Assembly (NCBI GenBank): GCA_021779665.1
Contig: JAJYAG010000031.1
Span: 1 to 46,761 of the forward strand
DNA length: 46,761 nucleotides
Direction of reading: 5' to 3'
Source: Bacteroidota bacterium
Lineage (GTDB): Bacteria > Bacteroidota > Bacteroidia > Bacteroidales > JAAUTT01
Shown: positions 24,201 to 33,359 of the stretch, in pieces
Numbering within the stretch: position 1 is the first letter of the stretch
Layout: the number at the start of each line of letters is the position of its first letter
Notes under the pieces: generated by a model
The model's input: the letters and a program-made list of their open reading frames with translations, nothing else
Database searches by the model: none
Told to the model about the DNA's origin: nothing
Position numbers and translations under genes: made by a program

Positions 24201-24338
24201 TCAGTTGCAAATAGACAATTGGAAGTTCAGTCGCAAATTGAGCGAAATACAAGGCCAATCAATGATATAAAATTGATTTTGGAAGGAATGAGGACCGGAA
24301 ATAATTCAAATGATATCATAAGAGCAAACGGATTATGA
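21198..24338 (+). CDS. tail tape measure protein
   Basis: At 1046 aa it is among the largest proteins here. Residues about 60-270 carry the tape-measure N-terminal pattern (TTMLKSKTKADQLMAQM; TPFELSEVATAGKQLLAYGF; FTSRGIPIIDELAKQFGV; LPGQISNMKDAWARMLNTMG). Long coiled coils follow (about 380-640 and 790-860). At about 0.15 nm per residue it suggests a tail near 150 nm, which is inference. The end overlaps the next gene by four bases. Confidence 0.95.
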   Translation: MALELDSSLYFQARIDYEALRRDINQVRAEISRMAGQVEQQTGVMDKAFKRIGAAMAGYFTINTLKNFVGQLINVRGEFQMLEVSFTTMLKSKTKADQLMAQMVELAAKTPFELSEVATAGKQLLAYGFQAESITENIKMLGNVASGVGAPLGDIVYLYGTLQTQGRAYTKDIMQFTSRGIPIIDELAKQFGVAKEKIQGMVEAGKVGFPEVEKAFKSLTSESGMFYNLMQEQSKTLPGQISNMKDAWARMLNTMGQNSEGFFSGIISGLTSAINAVNDAIGQSTIEKMQEEGKTVNILAASLLEANVPYEERVRLLKQLKDINPSIVEGLNAENLNYDKLRANLEAYNLQLANKIVLQRQQDKIAEQAEKEATARETELLKREILRRNLESEARAGGSSWVDKEKAKKYREAVKALNLNENLTLEQKGEEAIKLAGVGGTSVNSSLGNWLFAKKQLEQEQEAMKKLIGDRQKLVKDLGIVENTPSNGGTGNAAPEAVKTYADSIQGLKDKLKGLKEEFENFPASTSNYQAELQKRAAEINALELEISNREHPTTREKAPDKLEARSTVLLDNTEEVQKMRDNVKAQIENSKTAYGHLFDEIEGLDRKSLKNRLSSLKTELAKHQEFSAERIKLLEKIEEVQGELDKNTIEGVTNALNGIYAIGQALEGFDPKVTALANSAGALADTFNSLKTFDFSKGLNFESLLSGDIAGTVSSVYSLAESFVDITTSTFNWEKAQEAINKQLEKTLEMFNDLNDNKGMSYFTDYSKTLEEGQKTIDSSNAKIAEYNQQIKQWEKKAKFDIGSLGFGVFGISTQVAEAKKAQKEIDKYQNAIKDLEKDIERVKAEMEQAETEFKNNLIGTTAEGIADSIVEGFKKGESAQEIFANNFQDIMLNSISKIFERQVWDQLMKQGGFVDMFTNAMNDKKLDPKEIENLKNSYTETIAAGQEMWNELTKAIPEINGSKENAEALKGSIKGITEKTAGVLEGQVNAMRINVAEILSVANRQLEVQSQIERNTRPINDIKLILEGMRTGNNSNDIIRANGL

Positions 24339-24970
24339 CAGGAAGATATTTTTTAGATAATAAAGATTTATATACTCAGTATGGAGTTTTTATCAAAAAA
24401 AGTTCTGGTTTATTGGACTTTTTAAAGATGAAAAAGAATTATTCTTATTCATGGCCGGATGAACATGGTGATGATATAGATCTTTCAAAACTGTATTTTG
24501 AGTCGAAAAAAATTTCACTTGAATGTTATTTGGAGGCTCCAAATCAATCGACATTCACAACCAGGCTTCAGAACTTTTTTGCTGCTCTTACTTCTGCAAA
24601 TTTACATACTTTAAAAGCCTACGGAATAGCCAAAGTTTTTATGGTTTACCTTGAAGATGCGAGCGAAGTTGTTAGGCTTTCGAAATGGTCAAACAATAAA
24701 ATGATGGCTCAATTCACTTTGAAACTTGTTTGTCCAGTTCCAGTTTCGAGGCAGTTTACCACAAATCAAAATCCATTGGCTCAGGTTACGGTAAATGTTA
24801 CCACTTCCAAAAACCTTGAAATTTATTGGGGTGATGGAACCAAAACAGCAGTTACAAGTTCAGGTGCCAAAACTCATAACTATTCTGTAACGGGAACTTA
24901 TTACATAGTACTCGCGGGTGATATTTCGGCAATTTCAGCCTTAACATTAACTAATTGCACTGAGATATGA
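24335..24970 (+). CDS. distal tail protein with C-terminal PKD-like part
   Basis: The 211-aa protein starts with a Dit-like pattern (YFLDNKDLYTQYGVFIKKSS; YSWPDEHGDDIDLS), typical of the ring that ends the tail tube. From about residue 145 a short beta domain (LEIYWGDGTKTAV; THNYSVTGTYYIVLAGD) resembles PKD-type or BspA-linked domains that bind surfaces or sugars. ATGA coupling links it to genes on both sides. Confidence 0.75.
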   Translation: MTGRYFLDNKDLYTQYGVFIKKSSGLLDFLKMKKNYSYSWPDEHGDDIDLSKLYFESKKISLECYLEAPNQSTFTTRLQNFFAALTSANLHTLKAYGIAKVFMVYLEDASEVVRLSKWSNNKMMAQFTLKLVCPVPVSRQFTTNQNPLAQVTVNVTTSKNLEIYWGDGTKTAVTSSGAKTHNYSVTGTYYIVLAGDISAISALTLTNCTEI

Positions 24971-27900
24971 TGTTGGATATTTACAGAAGCGGATCAATAA
25001 ACTTATCGATTCACATCGATGATAAAACTGTATTTTCTCAAAAATTGATGGGAGAATGTATGATTGATTGCACTTACGAAAGTGCTTCTGTAATTGATGT
25101 TAAAATAGGTGACTATATTGTATTTAAAGGTGAAAACTACTATATAAACCGGGATCCTTCCGTTAAAAAATATGGATCAAATAGGTTTTCTTATGGTATA
25201 AAATTCGAATCAAATCAATACGAGCTTAGAAAGGTAGATTATTCAACAGTTTCGAGTGTTGGGTATATAGATGGATTATCTGAATTCTATTTATTCGGGA
25301 AAGCTCAAATGTTCTTGAATTTGATTGTAGCAAATATGAACCGGGATAGATCCGGTTGGACTGTTGGAACAGTTGTCGATACTAAAGAAAAGAATTTATA
25401 TTTCAATAACGAAAATTGTCTTTCTGTTCTTAATCGTTTATGTCAGGAATTTGAACTTGAATTTGAGATTGTTGGCAAACAGGTTTCACTAAAAAATAAG
25501 GTCGGAACTACAACCGCATATAATCTTAAATATGGTAAGCATAACGGACTTTATTCTATCTCAAAAGAACCTGCCGGATCGGATGATGTTGTTACCCGTT
25601 TAAAAGCTTTCGGATCTGACAAAAACCTTCTTTATTCATACCGGAATCACTCCGAAAGGCTGAAATTTGTTGTTGGAGGAAAAAGCTACGTTGAAAATAA
25701 CACGGCTTTATATGGAGTTATTGAAAGCTCTGTTACCTGGGATGATATTTTTCCTCACAGAACAGGAACTCTTTCAGCTTTAGGAAGTGATATTTACAAG
25801 TTTTCAGATTCGGGAATGGATTTCGATGTAAATAACTACCTGTTGCCAGGAGTTTCGCCAAAGGTTCATTTCCAAACAGGTGATTGTGCTGGATATGAAT
25901 TTGAGATTAACAGCTACAACAATTCTACAAAGGAATTCACCATTATTAAGGTTACGGATTCACAAGGCTTCGAAATGCCAAATGCAACCTTAAAACCGAA
26001 AGTTGGTGATACTTACGTTTTGGTTGATATCCAAATGCCGCAAACGTATATTGATGCAGCCGAAACAGAACTTTATAACCGGGCCGTTAGTTACCTGAAT
26101 AATTTTTTAAGTGTTCCGCGGGTTAATTATTCATTGGTTATTGATAGGTTATATTCAATCACGCTCGGAATTGGGGATGAATTGACTGTTTCTGATACCG
26201 ATCTCGGAATAAATAAGGTGGTTCGAGTGATTGGGATTCGCTACCCTTTGATCGATCAGCAGAATATAAAAATAGATCTTTCAAATAAGAGCGAAAAGGA
26301 ATTAGGTATCAAAATGGTGTTTGCACTTGAAGATCAAAAGCGAACTGCAAGCATAATTCGAAACGAGGATATACCGAAAGCCGTCAGGGAAAGTGCTCTT
26401 TATGCTCAATCAATTTATGATACCCGATATCTGATTAAATATTCGCAGGCATCCCCAGGACCTTCAGCACAGCATGTATATTCAGATGTTTACATCCACG
26501 GGAATATATTTTCTCAGGGGGATATCATTGCGTATTCCGAAACTATGCCGCCAGATGTGAGTTGGTGGGCCGCAATGCCTCAGGCAAGCGGAACGATTCT
26601 CGGAGGTATAAAGTTAGGAACCGGCTTAACATATAATGCTGTTACTGGTAAGGTCGATGCTTCAGGTGGATCGGGAGTTTCTTCATGGAATAGTCTAAAT
26701 GACAGACCTGCTTGGTTAATATATGGAACGTTGGCAGAATTTCAATCCGGACATTCTCATAACTGGACACAAATAAATGGAAGGCCAACACTGGCAACGG
26801 TAGCCACAAGTGGAAGTTATAACGATTTAGGAAATAAGCCTGATTTGTCGGTTTATCAGCCTGTTTCAACTGCTATTAATAGCGGAAACATTGCAAGTCA
26901 ATCTGTCAATTATTCGAATACGGCTGGAAATGCAAATAATTTTGGCGGTCAGGCTCCGGCATATTATCAGGCTGCTTCATCCGCTTGGAATACCAGTAAT
27001 TTAAATCCGGTAACTTACAAATCAACATCGGATTTTAACAATCTGCATACAGGTAGTTTTGACGCTCAGTTTGTAAGGGGAACGATGCAGGCTGCAAACA
27101 ATCCTAACGATGGGGCAAACTATTATAATGTAATTCAGAGTACGTTTCATGATACCAATTATAGTAGCCAAATAGCTGTAAGCTTAAACAGTTCAACCAT
27201 TTTCAGTCGTACATATTTTGCGGGCAGCTGGGGTGGTTGGAATAAGTATTATCATTCAGGCAATCTTAACAGAACTGATACGGATTTTACAGCAAGACAA
27301 GTTTATGCAACTAATGTATATACAGATACAATTGAAGCAGGTGGAACAGATACTCTAGAATTAAATTATTATACTGGCGGCGATGTTATAATTGGTCAAT
27401 TGTTAGGAAATGGAGGGAGCAAAAATTTAAAAGTAAATAGAATCTATACAAATAGCGATATATACGCGACCGGTGAACTTTATTCTAATGGCAATAGCGC
27501 TGCTATCTATTTTCAAAATAGAACCGGAACTAATAAATATGCATGGTATGCTGAAAGTGATATAGTTAGACTTTACAACCAAAATGTGGGCGATATTTTA
27601 ACAATCGCAAATAATGGAGTATTAACGACGAACGATATTGGTTCAAATGGATGGATTAGAAGTAATTATGGTAGCATTTATTCAAGAGATAACGGCAACG
27701 GTTCTATTGAATTAGCAACTTATCAGGGTAGCTTACCTGGATATTCATCAAATTACTATCCTACTTTAAAAGGTAGTGGAATCATTTATATCGCCGCCAG
27801 CGGTTCTTATGTTGGTGCAATTACATCCGGAGGAATTCACTTAGAAGCTTCTAAGCAGTTTAGAAGTTGGGGAGATGGTTTCAAATCATATAATTATCAC

Positions 27901-28437
27901 GGAATGGTCGGAGATTACGACCAAAACTCAACAGCATCAAAAATCATTTGGACTATTGGCGATAGTTGGAATTCAATCGCAAGTCATTACGGATTAGGTT
28001 ATGAATATTTTTCCGGCAATTATGGTCATAGTTACGTTATTAGAGAAAACGGCGGAGTAAATATTATCCTTTCAGGTTCTACAGGTTCTATCTGGGGAGC
28101 TGGAAGTTTAACAATGGCCGGTGATATTACCGCATTTTCAGACCGCATTCTCAAAACCGATTTGCGGCCTCTTTCTAATGTTCTTGATAAAATTCAATTC
28201 ATAACAGGATATTCATTTTTGCGAGTTGATTCCAATGACGGTAAAAGACATATTGGTCTTATCGCTCAGGAAGTACAATCCCAATTCCCGGAACTGGTAA
28301 ATAAGAACTCTGACGGTATTCTTAGCTTGAATTATCAGAACTATGTTGCTGTTTTAAATGAGGCTATCAAGGAACAGCAGGCTAAAATTGAAAAACTTGA
28401 AAAGAAAGTTTACTTTCTGGAAAGGAGGGGTGTATAA
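24967..28437 (+). CDS. tail-tip/fibre protein with S74 intramolecular chaperone
   Basis: The N-terminal half (1-480) resembles tail endopeptidase-type hub proteins (DYIVFKGENYYINRDPS; LNRLCQEFELEFEIVGKQVS). A fibre with repeated short motifs follows (SSWNSLNDRPAWL; GNKPDLSVYQP) and a knob-like segment near 690-790 (GSWGGWNKYYHSGN). The C-terminus is a peptidase S74 chaperone with the Ser-Lys pair in SDRILKTD (S1058, K1063) and a coiled coil at the end. The chaperone trimerises the fibre and is then cut off by itself. Confidence 0.88.
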   Translation: MMLDIYRSGSINLSIHIDDKTVFSQKLMGECMIDCTYESASVIDVKIGDYIVFKGENYYINRDPSVKKYGSNRFSYGIKFESNQYELRKVDYSTVSSVGYIDGLSEFYLFGKAQMFLNLIVANMNRDRSGWTVGTVVDTKEKNLYFNNENCLSVLNRLCQEFELEFEIVGKQVSLKNKVGTTTAYNLKYGKHNGLYSISKEPAGSDDVVTRLKAFGSDKNLLYSYRNHSERLKFVVGGKSYVENNTALYGVIESSVTWDDIFPHRTGTLSALGSDIYKFSDSGMDFDVNNYLLPGVSPKVHFQTGDCAGYEFEINSYNNSTKEFTIIKVTDSQGFEMPNATLKPKVGDTYVLVDIQMPQTYIDAAETELYNRAVSYLNNFLSVPRVNYSLVIDRLYSITLGIGDELTVSDTDLGINKVVRVIGIRYPLIDQQNIKIDLSNKSEKELGIKMVFALEDQKRTASIIRNEDIPKAVRESALYAQSIYDTRYLIKYSQASPGPSAQHVYSDVYIHGNIFSQGDIIAYSETMPPDVSWWAAMPQASGTILGGIKLGTGLTYNAVTGKVDASGGSGVSSWNSLNDRPAWLIYGTLAEFQSGHSHNWTQINGRPTLATVATSGSYNDLGNKPDLSVYQPVSTAINSGNIASQSVNYSNTAGNANNFGGQAPAYYQAASSAWNTSNLNPVTYKSTSDFNNLHTGSFDAQFVRGTMQAANNPNDGANYYNVIQSTFHDTNYSSQIAVSLNSSTIFSRTYFAGSWGGWNKYYHSGNLNRTDTDFTARQVYATNVYTDTIEAGGTDTLELNYYTGGDVIIGQLLGNGGSKNLKVNRIYTNSDIYATGELYSNGNSAAIYFQNRTGTNKYAWYAESDIVRLYNQNVGDILTIANNGVLTTNDIGSNGWIRSNYGSIYSRDNGNGSIELATYQGSLPGYSSNYYPTLKGSGIIYIAASGSYVGAITSGGIHLEASKQFRSWGDGFKSYNYHGMVGDYDQNSTASKIIWTIGDSWNSIASHYGLGYEYFSGNYGHSYVIRENGGVNIILSGSTGSIWGAGSLTMAGDITAFSDRILKTDLRPLSNVLDKIQFITGYSFLRVDSNDGKRHIGLIAQEVQSQFPELVNKNSDGILSLNYQNYVAVLNEAIKEQQAKIEKLEKKVYFLERRGV

Positions 28438-29501
28438 TGCCTTTGATTGGAGATTTTGGTTTAAAACAAGGGTTATTCTTAAACTTCGTTCAGACGTGGT
28501 CGCATAAGATATATCCAAATATGTTCATTGATTCTGGTGGAACTGAGCCGGGAGATATAACGAGCGTTCACAACATGGTGAATTGCACTTATGATAGCGG
28601 AACCCAATCAATTATACCAACTTTAGGATATACAAGTTTTTCATTTAGAATAAACGGAAGCACTGTTAATGTTAATGGTTTAGCATATCCGGTTTTGTAC
28701 AATGGGATTTCGGTTAGTCTTTTGAAAAGCACTCTCGGAATAAGCCATAACAGTTATTCAGGAATTTTTACGAGCGATAATATTAATATGCACTCCGCCT
28801 ATAAGAGTAATAAAACTACCCCTCATAGTTCGAGCGAAATGCGAAGATATTTCCATGGAACAGGATGGAAATTAGATTCATCAGGAAGCGGACCGGCTTC
28901 AGTTGAATATACAAATCAATATCAATTAAGTGCTTTAATTCAGAGGCAGCAGAATACACCTGAAAGCTATAATTACAAAGTTGGATTTTATAATGGCGGA
29001 AATCTTATTTCTGAATCAACAGGAGTAATGACAGGTAGTTATCATAAACAAATTTCGAGTTCGGCAGCTACAAATAATAACAGTGGATATAATAGTTCTC
29101 AATCGCACTCAGTGAGATTATATTATCAGGATGATGCTTTAAACTGGGTGGAAGATTTAGCAGCTCGTTCAACTTTTGATATAACTCTTAAAGGTCCATG
29201 GATTGTTGATTCAACCTATTTTAGAACAGGAACGCTCAGTAAATCCGTTACTGTTACGTTGGCAATGACAAATCAGTCTGGAAGTACATACGTAGTTTAT
29301 CCCAGAGCTAAGGTTTACAAAAACGGTGTATGGTACGACAGTACAAACTCTGATAGCATAAGCGTGGCCAATGGTAATTATTCCGGATCTTTTACATTCC
29401 AGTTTTCTACTGCTCCTAATCTTTTAAGTACAGATCCGATTGGTAGTGTTGAGCTTGTTGGCTCAGATAGTAAGGTTTATAGTGTGGTTTTAGCAGACTA
29501 A
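28437..29501 (+). CDS. putative receptor-binding or tail structural protein
   Basis: A 354-aa Ser/Thr/Asn/Gly-rich beta protein directly downstream of the fibre (overlap of one base). The segments SFDITLKGPWIVDSTYF and SVTVTLAMTNQSGSTYVVYP look like an Ig-like domain in the last third. No signal peptide. Position and composition point to a host-recognition protein, probably variable between relatives. Confidence 0.65.
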   Translation: MPLIGDFGLKQGLFLNFVQTWSHKIYPNMFIDSGGTEPGDITSVHNMVNCTYDSGTQSIIPTLGYTSFSFRINGSTVNVNGLAYPVLYNGISVSLLKSTLGISHNSYSGIFTSDNINMHSAYKSNKTTPHSSSEMRRYFHGTGWKLDSSGSGPASVEYTNQYQLSALIQRQQNTPESYNYKVGFYNGGNLISESTGVMTGSYHKQISSSAATNNNSGYNSSQSHSVRLYYQDDALNWVEDLAARSTFDITLKGPWIVDSTYFRTGTLSKSVTVTLAMTNQSGSTYVVYPRAKVYKNGVWYDSTNSDSISVANGNYSGSFTFQFSTAPNLLSTDPIGSVELVGSDSKVYSVVLAD

Positions 29502-29518
29502 TTTTTAAAACTCAGAAT

Positions 29519-29701
29519 ATGAAACTATTTAAAACAGACATCGTGCTTGTTGAGAAAGGGAAAGCTTCGGAAGCTTATACTTTACTGCAAAAAGCAAAAA
29601 TTAAAACCTATACCTCAGGTCGCTTCAGGTTTGATATTAATACAGCGGTTATAACACTTGCTGTAGTTGGATTGGCAATATTATTATTCACATTAATCTA
29701 A
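29519..29701 (+). CDS. small membrane protein, 60 aa
   Basis: The N-terminal 38 residues are soluble and basic; residues about 40-60 form one hydrophobic helix (TAVITLAVVGLAILLFTLI) at the very C-terminus, so it is probably a tail-anchored protein. Its place between tail genes is unusual for a holin. Function unknown. Confidence 0.65.
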   Translation: MKLFKTDIVLVEKGKASEAYTLLQKAKIKTYTSGRFRFDINTAVITLAVVGLAILLFTLI

Positions 29702-29708
29702 AATAAAG

Positions 29709-29885
29709 ATGAACGAAAATTTTCAAAAAGCACAACAGATTATGCAGGCCCTTCAGCTCACAGAGCAAAAGGTAAATCCTAACAATCCGAGCATGTATAT
29801 TTCCGAACCGGTTATCACGGAAGAAGATCGCGCAAAGCTTGTAACAGAGTTGGTTAAATTACTTGCTCCTTCAGAAACAGTTTAA
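29709..29885 (+). CDS. small helical protein, 58 aa
   Basis: A charged, all-helical protein (NFQKAQQIMQALQLTEQKV; EEDRAKLVTELVKLLAPSE) starting seven bases after the upstream stop. No family recognised; it could be a small chaperone of tail assembly. A hairpin with a GAAA tetraloop follows four bases after the stop. Confidence 0.55.
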   Translation: MNENFQKAQQIMQALQLTEQKVNPNNPSMYISEPVITEEDRAKLVTELVKLLAPSETV

Positions 29886-29888
29886 ACC

Positions 29889-29910
29889 GGAATCGGGGAA
29901 ACCCGGTTCC
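29889..29910 (+). terminator. hairpin with GAAA tetraloop, partial terminator
   Basis: A 9-bp stem GGAATCGGG/CCCGGTTCC (one G-T pair) closes a GAAA loop. The T-run after it is poor (TTAACTTTTG), so it may stabilise the upstream RNA or attenuate rather than end transcription. Confidence 0.55.
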
Positions 29911-29924
29911 TTAACTTTTGAATT

Positions 29925-30278
29925 ATGGAACTTGAAATACTGAAACAAGGCGCTACTGCTGAAATTGTTTATGAGGATTTAGGACCTGATAATTTACCAC
30001 TCAATTTAGATGTGTATCAGGATATAATAGCGGTACTCTACACTTATCCGAGTTCTCAGGCAAGATTTAGTCTTGTTGGATCAGCAGAATATCCTAACCT
30101 GGTTATTATGGCTGATGATAAAAAGTCTGTGAAATTAAAGATCACGGAAGAAATTAGCCGAAGTCTAAAGCCGGGAATTTTAAAGCTTTGTATAAAGGGT
30201 AAAAGTTCATCCGGTGAAAGGATCATCCATGAAGAAGAGTTAATGAGGGTTGAAAAATCAATACTTTCTGAGGCATGA
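29925..30278 (+). CDS. hypothetical tail-region protein, 117 aa
   Basis: A beta-rich protein (LEILKQGATAEIVYEDLGPD; GILKLCIKGKSSSGERIIHE) of a type found among baseplate or fibre accessory genes of Bacteroidota phages. It overlaps the next gene by four bases. Function unknown. Confidence 0.65.
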   Translation: MELEILKQGATAEIVYEDLGPDNLPLNLDVYQDIIAVLYTYPSSQARFSLVGSAEYPNLVIMADDKKSVKLKITEEISRSLKPGILKLCIKGKSSSGERIIHEEELMRVEKSILSEA

Positions 30279-30607
30279 GTGGAAGAATAACAATAAACAA
30301 ACCAGGTGGAAGCATTTCGAGAGTTGTTTCCACATCGAGGGTAAAGGTGGTAAATGTTGTGAATTATGTTCCCGCAGATCCAAAACCGTTCGAATATAAC
30401 GCATCTGATTTAATCGATGGATCTAGAATTCTGGATCATAACCTCAATACATTAAAGCCAAAGGTTACCATTTTTGCCGATGGGGTTCGGGAGGTTGAGC
30501 AGAATACGAAAGTTGAAGTTTTCAACAATGGGAACGGCCTTGAAAACTCTGTTCGAATTACCCATTATGGCGGTGGTTTAAACTACAAAGTTGATATTTC
30601 GAAATGA
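30275..30607 (+). CDS. hypothetical tail-region protein, 110 aa
   Basis: Small beta protein with Val/Asn-rich start (SRVVSTSRVKVVNVVNYVP) and a C-terminal strand pattern GLENSVRITHYGGGLNYKVD. It is coupled to both neighbours by ATGA overlaps. It may be a structural add-on of the tail tip. Function unknown. Confidence 0.65.
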   Translation: MSGRITINKPGGSISRVVSTSRVKVVNVVNYVPADPKPFEYNASDLIDGSRILDHNLNTLKPKVTIFADGVREVEQNTKVEVFNNGNGLENSVRITHYGGGLNYKVDISK

Positions 30608-31092
30608 AACGTTATTCTCCATCCGATATCGAGTTTATCCGCGATAATCATCAGCGTATGACTTATAGCGAGATTGCTACTGTTCTCGGACGTGAGGAAA
30701 ATTCAATACGTCAGTTTTGTCATAAACTACGGCATAATAATGAAATTGAATCAAAACATACTGAAACTCTGACAAGTGAAGAGGAAGATTTTATCAAGAA
30801 AAATTTTGATTCAATGACCTGGGCGCAATTGGGAAAAGCTATCAGTAAAAAGGGAAGTGTTGTATGCCATTATGCAAAAAAAATAGGTCTTAAAAAATCG
30901 AAAGAAAATTTTTATAACGGTCGTGTTAATGATGATCATTTTAAAGATCCTTCAATGGAAATGGCTAAGGCTTCCCTGGCATTAGGATCAAAATTAAAGG
31001 TTTCGGATATACCTGATGAGTTAGCCGAAATTCAGATTCTTAAAATTAAACTGAAACGAGAACTACAAACTAAACAAAATGCAGGTTTCTGA
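30604..31092 (+). CDS. DNA-binding protein with two SANT/Myb-like helix-turn-helix repeats
   Basis: Two related units are visible: residues 4-45 (YSPSDIEFIRDNHQRMTYSE, IATVLGREENSIRQFCHKL) and 56-95 (TSEEEDFIKKNFDSMTWAQL, GKAISKKGSVVCHYAKKIGL). Each has the E-x-D-F-I-x-x-N/F start and a trihelical HTH. A DNA-binding regulator inside a late tail operon is unexpected; it may control late transcription or packaging. It overlaps both neighbours. Confidence 0.75.
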   Translation: MKRYSPSDIEFIRDNHQRMTYSEIATVLGREENSIRQFCHKLRHNNEIESKHTETLTSEEEDFIKKNFDSMTWAQLGKAISKKGSVVCHYAKKIGLKKSKENFYNGRVNDDHFKDPSMEMAKASLALGSKLKVSDIPDELAEIQILKIKLKRELQTKQNAGF

Positions 31093-32011
31093 TTACATAA
31101 AAAAATACGATTTCGAGTCAGGAAGATTTAATACTGACAGCCTTCTTGTGGATATGGCAATTGAATTTATAACGAAAGTAGAGCTGGAAAAGAAGTTTGA
31201 AACTCCTTATAAGTCATTCAAACTATTTTGTGACCAGATCAACAACAAGTATCTGAATTTTAAAAAGTATGCACCAAGCTTAAATGGCGTTCATTGGAAC
31301 CTGTTTTATGCCAAAACGTACAGCAGGCTTCGTAATTTGTTTTATCAGGCTGAAGCATTGCCCAACGGTACGCCAGATTATAAAAACGCTTACGAAAATA
31401 CAGAAGATGATTGCGACTTCTTTTTATGGGTTCTCGATGAATCCCAGGAGATGAAGGAAAGTAAATATCTGGTTGATTATTCATGTTTTTTAAAGATTTT
31501 CCCACAGGTTACAGATGATGAAAAAGTAATCCTGGAAGAATTTGAAAACCTAATTGGTGATGAAACTTCAGATGATGATCGTTATGAATACACTTTGGCA
31601 AAAAACCAGTGCCTTTATTTGATCAATCGGGAAGATTTCGATTTGGATAAGGTCCGGGAAATACTTCACGGGGAAAAAGTGTCGGAGATAAAAACACGTC
31701 AGCCAGTTCATGAGCAAAAAGTGGAATCTTCTAATCTTCCAGCTCATAAAGATCCTGAAAATGTATATGCTGATGAAGAAGAAAACCTTCCTGCCAATCA
31801 GGAAAAACAGCATGTTGTAACATACACCCCGGACCCTCAGGCAGCAGCAATAAAAGCAATGCTTTTTGATAATCTCAAAGCGATCCAGAAAGGACAAATG
31901 GATGTCAACCGGGCTAATTCATTTAATGCAACGGTTCAGACATACATCAATATGTCAAAAGCACAATTGGAGATTGAAAAGTTTGTACAATCAAAACAAA
32001 GGAAAAAATGA
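31079..32011 (+). CDS. hypothetical protein, 310 aa
   Basis: A soluble mostly helical protein. Residues 1-200 are acidic and rich in aromatic residues (KSFKLFCDQINNKYLNFKKY); residues 205-250 form a low-complexity, E/P-rich linker; the C-terminus is a basic helix (AQLEIEKFVQSKQRKK). It overlaps the HTH protein by 14 bases and may work with it. No family recognised. Confidence 0.6.
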   Translation: MQVSDYIKKYDFESGRFNTDSLLVDMAIEFITKVELEKKFETPYKSFKLFCDQINNKYLNFKKYAPSLNGVHWNLFYAKTYSRLRNLFYQAEALPNGTPDYKNAYENTEDDCDFFLWVLDESQEMKESKYLVDYSCFLKIFPQVTDDEKVILEEFENLIGDETSDDDRYEYTLAKNQCLYLINREDFDLDKVREILHGEKVSEIKTRQPVHEQKVESSNLPAHKDPENVYADEEENLPANQEKQHVVTYTPDPQAAAIKAMLFDNLKAIQKGQMDVNRANSFNATVQTYINMSKAQLEIEKFVQSKQRKK

Positions 32012-33003
32012 AAAAATTAATTGTATTGCCCTTGTTGCTTTTATGCATTGGCTTAAATGCTCAGGCTCCGTTTTTTGGGGATAGAGTTTTTATAAGTATG
32101 GATAAACAAGATACCATGACGTTGAAATTTGTTGGTGATACTGTTTATTTTATCTCAGATAATGGATTCTTTAAGTTTTCAAAAGCAATATCAGTAGATT
32201 CCATTAGGCTTAAAGACGGAAAATGGATAAAGGGAATTGTAACAACTGAAACAGATCCGCGATGGATTTCTGATAGTGCTAAATATTCACCGAAAAGCTT
32301 TGTGGGTAAATCAATAAAGGATTCTCTTTCTACCATTAAACCAAGATTGCCGATAATATCAATAAAGCCCACGCGAGATTCTATAAATTATGAAATGACT
32401 GGTTATGGAAAAACTTATAAAATACCTGTCACTTATACTGTAACCCGGCCTTTGGGTTGCGCTTCTATTTCATCAGTTAAGATAGATTTTAAGACATTGA
32501 CAATTCCCGCATTGAGTGAAGGTGCGGCATATACAGGTATTGATACAATTTTGTTTGCCGGTCCAGATTGCCCAACGTGTGTAACTTCTTATTCAAAAAC
32601 CTTTAATCTAAAAGCGGTATCTGGACGCGATACGGTTACTCAATCACTCACCTTAAACCAATATTTCAAGATTTATGCGGGTCCGGTTTCATATTATACT
32701 ACAGGAACAGTAATTCAGGTATACGATAATGATTTCCTTAACAGTAATATGAAATCTGAAATTTTAGTGTCTGGAAATGCATTATTAAAGAGTATTTCTC
32801 CGGTAGGAAGTCAACTTGTTGTGGGAATACCAATCGATTTACTTTCAAAAACAATTTATGTGAACGGGTTGCCATATAGATTTATCCAATATACAACCAG
32901 AAATAACAATCATGTTAATAAACGCAACGCAGCGCATAAGTATGTTGCTCTTGTTTCGGCAGGAAAGATAAAAGGTGTAATTCAAACAATCGAAATAAAA
33001 TGA
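32008..33003 (+). CDS. secreted protein with Sec signal peptide, 331 aa
   Basis: A type I signal peptide (MKKLIVLPLLLLCIGLNA) is followed by Gln19, the A|Q cut typical of Bacteroidota exported proteins. The mature part is beta rich, with an immunoglobulin or fibre-like middle (CVTSYSKTFNLKAVSGRDTV) and a Cys pair CPTC near residue 189. Located in a tail operon and coupled to the next gene by ATGA, it may be exported to the periplasm before joining the virion or act on the host envelope. Confidence 0.75.
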   Translation: MKKLIVLPLLLLCIGLNAQAPFFGDRVFISMDKQDTMTLKFVGDTVYFISDNGFFKFSKAISVDSIRLKDGKWIKGIVTTETDPRWISDSAKYSPKSFVGKSIKDSLSTIKPRLPIISIKPTRDSINYEMTGYGKTYKIPVTYTVTRPLGCASISSVKIDFKTLTIPALSEGAAYTGIDTILFAGPDCPTCVTSYSKTFNLKAVSGRDTVTQSLTLNQYFKIYAGPVSYYTTGTVIQVYDNDFLNSNMKSEILVSGNALLKSISPVGSQLVVGIPIDLLSKTIYVNGLPYRFIQYTTRNNNHVNKRNAAHKYVALVSAGKIKGVIQTIEIK

Positions 33004-33359
33004 GAAAGTTAATTATTCTTTGCCTGTTAATGATTCCAGGATTCATAAAGGCACAAACCTACCAGTATAGAAAAGGGGAAATACAACAGATTGTAATAAA
33101 TGTGAATAATACTTCATCAAACGATATCCTTTCCAAAAGAGGAAATCGGGTAAAAATAGACGGGCGTTGGAAGTATTTCCCTAAAGACACAATTACGATA
33201 AATAGGGTTCCTTGTGTAAGCACATCTTTTACTATTGTTTACGGTCCATATAGGGGCCATAAAGGGAAATCATCTTGCCCAATAGTTTATTCACTCAATT
33301 ATAAGGATTCAACTTCGTGTGTAATTTTCTTAAATCGATCTGCTTCATTGGAGCAATAA
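33000..33359 (+). CDS. secreted small protein with Sec signal peptide, 119 aa
   Basis: Signal peptide MRKLIILCLLMIPGFIKA, cut predicted before Gln19. The mature part of about 100 residues is beta rich and has three Cys (PCVSTSF; SSCPIVYSL; SCVIFLN), so a disulfide in the periplasm is possible. It overlaps the next gene by 43 bases. No family recognised. Confidence 0.7.
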   Translation: MRKLIILCLLMIPGFIKAQTYQYRKGEIQQIVINVNNTSSNDILSKRGNRVKIDGRWKYFPKDTITINRVPCVSTSFTIVYGPYRGHKGKSSCPIVYSLNYKDSTSCVIFLNRSASLEQ

